Assembly: GCA_035293405.1 (NCBI GenBank)
Contig: DATDOE010000075.1
Location: 1-64,000, forward strand
Source: Gp6-AA40 sp035293405
Lineage (GTDB): Bacteria; Acidobacteriota; Vicinamibacteria; Vicinamibacterales; UBA2999
Reading direction: 5' to 3'
Length of the DNA: 64,000 bases
Below, in pieces: positions 60,930 through 64,000 of this stretch. Numbering within the stretch: the first letter of the stretch is position 1; every line of letters begins with the position of its first letter. Both the position numbers and the translations under genes were made by a program. The notes below the pieces were generated by a model. The model was given only the letters and a program-made list of their open reading frames with translations, searched no databases and had not been told where the DNA came from.

Positions 60930-62035
60930 TGGCGGCCGTCCACGGCGGAGACGTCGAGGCCGTGGCGCGCGAGTACGGCGTGCCGGCCGCGGAGCTGACC
61001 GACTTCAGCGCGAGCATCAATCCGTTCGGTCCGCCACGATCCGTGATGAGACGTCTCCAGCGCGACGCTGCTGACGCCGTCCTCTTGGCGCGGTATCCCG
61101 ATCCCAGGTATTCCGAGCTCCGGTCGGCGCTGGCGACGCGGTTGAATGTGCCGCCGGAATGTCTGGCGATCGCGAATGGATCGGCCGCACTGTTCGGCGC
61201 AGTCATCCGATCGGTCCGTCCGAACACGTGCCTGCTTCCGGTGCCCGCGTTCAGCGAACAGCAGCAGGCGCTCGCCGCGGCGGCATGCCGCGTCGCGCGT
61301 ATCCCGTTGAGCGCCGCCGAAGGGTTTCGTCTCGACATCCGCGCGCTGTGCAGGACGTTCGAGGATCTCCGGCCGTCACTGTGCGTCCTGACGAATCCCC
61401 ATAATCCGTCGGGCGCGCTCACGTCGGCCGCGGAAATGTTGCAGGTCGTTCGCGCGGCGGCGGCGTGTCAAGTGCAGCTTCTCGTCGACGAGGCGTTCAT
61501 CGACTTCTCGCCAGGCGAAACGCTGACGGTCGAAGCCGCTCACTCGGACCATGTCGTCGTCCTTCGCTCGCTGACCAAGTTTTACGGAATGCCCGCGTTG
61601 CGCGTGGGGTACGCGGTCTCGACGCCGGACGTGGCCGCGCGAGTCGACGCGCAGCTGCCTGCGTGGTCTGTCACGACGCTGGCGGCCGGCGCCACGGTTG
61701 AAGCCCTTCGAGATGACGACTATGCCGGCCGGACGTTGCGTGCGGTCGCCGGAGATCGGCAGCACTTTCGCGAGCGCCTCGCGAGTTACGAGATCGAGAC
61801 GTACGAGTCCGCCGGTAATTTTCTGCTGCTGCGTCTGCCGCAGGGCGGTCCTGATTCGACGCTGCTCCGAACGCAGCTGATTCGCAAACACCGGCTCGTC
61901 GTGCGCGATTGTCGTTCGTTCGACGGTATGGAGGACGGGCGGTTCATCCGGGTCGCCGTTCGGGCTCGAGCGGATAACGAGCGGTTCGTCGCGGCCGTTC
62001 AGTCCGTGCTGCAGGAGATGTCGGTTGCCGATTGA
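60929..62035 (+). CDS. cobD: Threonine-phosphate decarboxylase (PLP enzyme)
   Basis: This is a 368-residue class I aminotransferase-fold enzyme related to histidinol-phosphate aminotransferase. It shows VHGGDVEAVAREYG, TDFSASINPFGPP, LTNPHNPSGALTS and the PLP-binding Lys in LRSLTKFYGMPALRVGY. The cobalamin context identifies it as the decarboxylase making aminopropanol phosphate for CbiB. It overlaps cbiB (TGATG). An alternative GTG start at 60917 would add four residues. Confidence 0.92.
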   Translation: MAAVHGGDVEAVAREYGVPAAELTDFSASINPFGPPRSVMRRLQRDAADAVLLARYPDPRYSELRSALATRLNVPPECLAIANGSAALFGAVIRSVRPNTCLLPVPAFSEQQQALAAAACRVARIPLSAAEGFRLDIRALCRTFEDLRPSLCVLTNPHNPSGALTSAAEMLQVVRAAAACQVQLLVDEAFIDFSPGETLTVEAAHSDHVVVLRSLTKFYGMPALRVGYAVSTPDVAARVDAQLPAWSVTTLAAGATVEALRDDDYAGRTLRAVAGDRQHFRERLASYEIETYESAGNFLLLRLPQGGPDSTLLRTQLIRKHRLVVRDCRSFDGMEDGRFIRVAVRARADNERFVAAVQSVLQEMSVAD

Positions 62036-63086
62036 CGAGATCCTGAAACGGCTGCCGCCCATTGAGCGAGTCGATCGCGGCTGGATCGCGAAAGCCGAGG
62101 CTCGCCAGCTGTCGTTGACGAAGCCGCCCTGCAGCCTGGGCCGGCTGGAAGAGGTCGCCAATCGCGTGGCGGCGATTCAGCAGACCCTGACGCCGACGGT
62201 TGAGGCCGCAGAGATCATCGTCTTCGCGGGCGACCACGGCGTGACCGCTGAGGGAGTGGCGCCGTATCCCTCGACCGTGACGGCGCAGATGGTGGCGAAC
62301 TTTCTGGCGGGCGGCGCCGCGGTCAACGTCCTCGCCGCCGTCGCCGGCGCCGGCGTGACCGTCATCGACATCGGCATTGCGTCGGACTCGCCACCCGTAC
62401 CAGGCGTCCATGGCCGTCGGGTGGCGCGAGGCACCAGAAATATGGTGCGCGAGCCGGCGATGACGGCCGACGAGGCCCTTGCGGCGATCGTCGTCGGCCT
62501 CGAACAAGGCCTCGACGCGGCCGCGCGCGTCGAGATGATTGGTCTCGGCGAAATGGGCATCGGGAATTCGACCGCCGCCAGCGCCGTCACCGCTGCGCTC
62601 ACGCGCCTGCCGCCTGCCGTCGTGACGGGACGCGGGACCGGCGCGGACGATGCGATGCTGCAGCGCAAGATCGCCGCGATCGAGGAGGCGTTGAAAGCGC
62701 ACCGGCCGGATTCGCGGGACGGACTCGACGTCCTCGCGAAGGTCGGTGGCCTGGAGATCGCCGGCCTCGTCGGCGTCGTGCTCGCCGGCGCCGCAACCCG
62801 GCGCGTCATCGTCACCGACGGCTTCATCGCCACAGCCGCAGCGGCGATCGCCGTGACGCTCTGTCCGGCGGCTGCGGACTATCTCATCGCCGCGCATCGA
62901 TCGAGCGAGCCAGGCCATACGGCACTGCTGCAGGTGATCGGGCAGGAGCCGCTGCTCGACTTGCGCATGCGGCTCGGGGAAGGCACCGGCGCCGCGTTGG
63001 CGTTCGGCATCATCCGGAGCGCCGTGGCGGCATTCACGCGCATGGCGACCTTCGAATCGGCGGGCGTGAGCGACAAGTCCGCATGA
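62025..63086 (+). CDS. cobT: Nicotinate-nucleotide:dimethylbenzimidazole phosphoribosyltransferase
   Basis: CobT transfers ribose phosphate onto dimethylbenzimidazole to make alpha-ribazole phosphate. The 353-residue product has TKPPCSLGRLEEVANRVAAI, IVFAGDHGVTAEGVAPYP, GEMGIGNSTAASAVTAAL and the catalytic Glu in RLGEGTGAALAF. It starts at a TTG (62025) with AGGAGA eight bases upstream and overlaps cobD by 11 bases. Confidence 0.94.
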   Translation: MPIDEILKRLPPIERVDRGWIAKAEARQLSLTKPPCSLGRLEEVANRVAAIQQTLTPTVEAAEIIVFAGDHGVTAEGVAPYPSTVTAQMVANFLAGGAAVNVLAAVAGAGVTVIDIGIASDSPPVPGVHGRRVARGTRNMVREPAMTADEALAAIVVGLEQGLDAAARVEMIGLGEMGIGNSTAASAVTAALTRLPPAVVTGRGTGADDAMLQRKIAAIEEALKAHRPDSRDGLDVLAKVGGLEIAGLVGVVLAGAATRRVIVTDGFIATAAAAIAVTLCPAAADYLIAAHRSSEPGHTALLQVIGQEPLLDLRMRLGEGTGAALAFGIIRSAVAAFTRMATFESAGVSDKSA

Positions 63087-63829
63087 GACGTCAGCTGCTG
63101 CTGTTGCTGGTTGCGATTCAGTTCCTGACGAGGCTTCCGGTCCCTGCGGGCCGCGATCTGCCGGCGGATGCACTCGCTGAGTCCGCCCGCTTCTTTCCGC
63201 TCGTCGGCGCGATCGTCGGGGTGGGTGCCATCGGAATCGACCTGCTGGTCGGTTCGCGCGCCGGTCGGCATGTGAGTGTCGTGCTGATCCTGCTCTACTT
63301 CGTGGCGGTGACGGGCGGACTGCACGAAGACGGCCTGGCAGACGCCGCCGATGGATTCGGTGGAGGGTGGACGAAGGACCGAGTGCTGGCGATCATGCGC
63401 GACTCGAACATCGGGAGCTTCGGCGCGCTTGCGCTTGGCTTCTCGCTGCTCGCGCGATTCGTGTTTCTGACAGGCATGTCCGCAGCAAGCTTTCACGGCG
63501 TGCTGCTCGCCGGGCAGGTGTTGAATCGATGGGCGACGTTGCCGCTGATGCACTGGCTTCCGTCCGCTCGCAGTGACGATGGGCAGGGCGCGCGCGTGGC
63601 ACGAAAGACATCGACGACATCGCTCGTCATCGGCACGGTCTTCGCGGTGATCATCGCGAGTGCGGCGTGTGGCGTCACGGCGCTGCTGATGATCGCCGTG
63701 GCAGGTGGTGTCGCCGCGCTGACTGGCGCGTACTACCGTCGTCGCATCGGCGGCATCACCGGTGATTGCCTCGGCGCGACGTGTCAGCTGACGGAGGCCG
63801 CCGTGTATCTCGCCGGTGTGGTCTCATGA
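63083..63829 (+). CDS. cobS: Adenosylcobinamide-GDP ribazoletransferase
   Basis: CobS (cobalamin-5'-phosphate synthase) condenses GDP-cobinamide with alpha-ribazole phosphate at the membrane. The 248-residue polytopic product has AIQFLTRLPVPAG, the acidic cluster GGLHEDGLADAADGFGGG, VLAIMRDSNIGSFGALAL and GGITGDCLGATCQLTE, all diagnostic. It overlaps cobT and the following phosphatase gene (ATGA). Confidence 0.94.
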   Translation: MRRQLLLLLVAIQFLTRLPVPAGRDLPADALAESARFFPLVGAIVGVGAIGIDLLVGSRAGRHVSVVLILLYFVAVTGGLHEDGLADAADGFGGGWTKDRVLAIMRDSNIGSFGALALGFSLLARFVFLTGMSAASFHGVLLAGQVLNRWATLPLMHWLPSARSDDGQGARVARKTSTTSLVIGTVFAVIIASAACGVTALLMIAVAGGVAALTGAYYRRRIGGITGDCLGATCQLTEAAVYLAGVVS

Positions 63830-64000
63830 GCCGCAGTGAACACCCGCCGTGCCGCGTGGTGCTGGTCCGCCACGCCAGCGCCGCTGGTCAGGGCCGTTTC
63901 CTCGGACAACGCGACGCGCCGCTGTCGGCCCTTGGCCGGCGGCAAGTGCCGGCTCTCGTCGAGAAGCTGCGAGCCTATCCGGTCGAGGCAATCTACTGCA
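63826..64000 (+). CDS. Second histidine phosphatase of the cobalamin operon (3' end cut)
   Basis: The first 58 residues show VVLVRHASAAGQGRFLGQRD, the histidine-phosphatase catalytic motif with Ala-Ser where CobC has Gly-Glu, and LSALGRRQVPALVEKL. The frame is open at the window end. It overlaps cobS, so a second CobC-like phosphatase, or another enzyme of that superfamily, belongs to the operon. Confidence 0.8.
   Translation, partial: MSRSEHPPCRVVLVRHASAAGQGRFLGQRDAPLSALGRRQVPALVEKLRAYPVEAIYC

Noticed and set aside
1..64000. tRNA, rRNA, CRISPR arrays, prophage or intact insertion sequences
   Set aside because: No cloverleaf, rRNA-like block, spaced repeats, integrase or transposase was found by eye; a covariance-model scan would settle tRNAs.

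Overview
The window is GC-rich and reads like a soil or sediment Acidobacteriota genome, most plausibly of the Vicinamibacteria type. The lineage is inferred from gene content: very large Oar-like TonB-dependent receptors with an N-terminal carboxypeptidase-regulatory-like domain, an ADOP (duplicated MacB/FtsX) permease, DUF6152 proteins, and several exported proteins sharing a G-x-W-x-G-D-T-L-V-V motif. No rRNA, tRNA, CRISPR array or intact insertion sequence was found. Several genes carry apparent single frameshifts, which are either real decay or assembly errors.

Positions 1-14,400 are mixed housekeeping and debris: the tail of a surface protein with a strong terminator, a GNAT acetyltransferase, decayed DNA with a tannase remnant, rsgA, an exported-protein/DUF6152 pair, a frameshifted ADOP permease fused to GAF and SpoIIE phosphatase domains, a 4'-phosphopantetheinyl transferase, a small basic protein and malonyl-CoA decarboxylase.

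Positions 14,400-27,400 are a rearranged regulatory and uptake locus. A frameshifted DUF6282 amidohydrolase and a truncated TonB receptor lie on the minus strand. Next come an OmpR-type response regulator whose C-terminal half is duplicated (376 bp, about 99 % identical), with a HigBA-like toxin-antitoxin pair between the copies, a complete TonB receptor, a periplasmic-propeller histidine kinase with a NarL-type regulator, a Tat-exported phosphotriesterase-family protein and an exported cupin. A NarL-like 7-2-7 palindrome (TACCTCA-NN-TTGGGTA) lies at matching promoter positions before the receptor, the kinase, the phosphotriesterase-like gene and the cupin, which suggests one autoregulated regulon.

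Positions 27,600-50,200 look like a catabolic island for phenolic or amide-linked aromatics: an FAD monooxygenase, three exported amidases, an exported metallo-beta-lactamase-fold hydrolase, two related exported proteins, a LysR regulator, a 4-cresol-dehydrogenase-like flavoprotein with its cytochrome c, a TonB receptor, an AbgB-like M20 hydrolase, a PQQ dehydrogenase and an HpaB-family hydroxylase. A LysR-type dyad (ATGCCG-N3-CGGCAA) followed at exactly the same distance by TATTGGAC occurs at three promoters: before the amidases, before the hydrolase, and in the lysR/cresol-dehydrogenase intergenic region. This ties the island into one predicted regulon.

From 50,378 to the end, a cobalamin riboswitch precedes a tightly overlapping operon for B12 import and late assembly: cobU, cobC, btuF, a BtuB-like receptor, btuC, btuD, pduO, bluB, cobQ, cbiB, cobD, cobT, cobS and a second phosphatase cut by the window edge. 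Corrin-ring genes are not in view.
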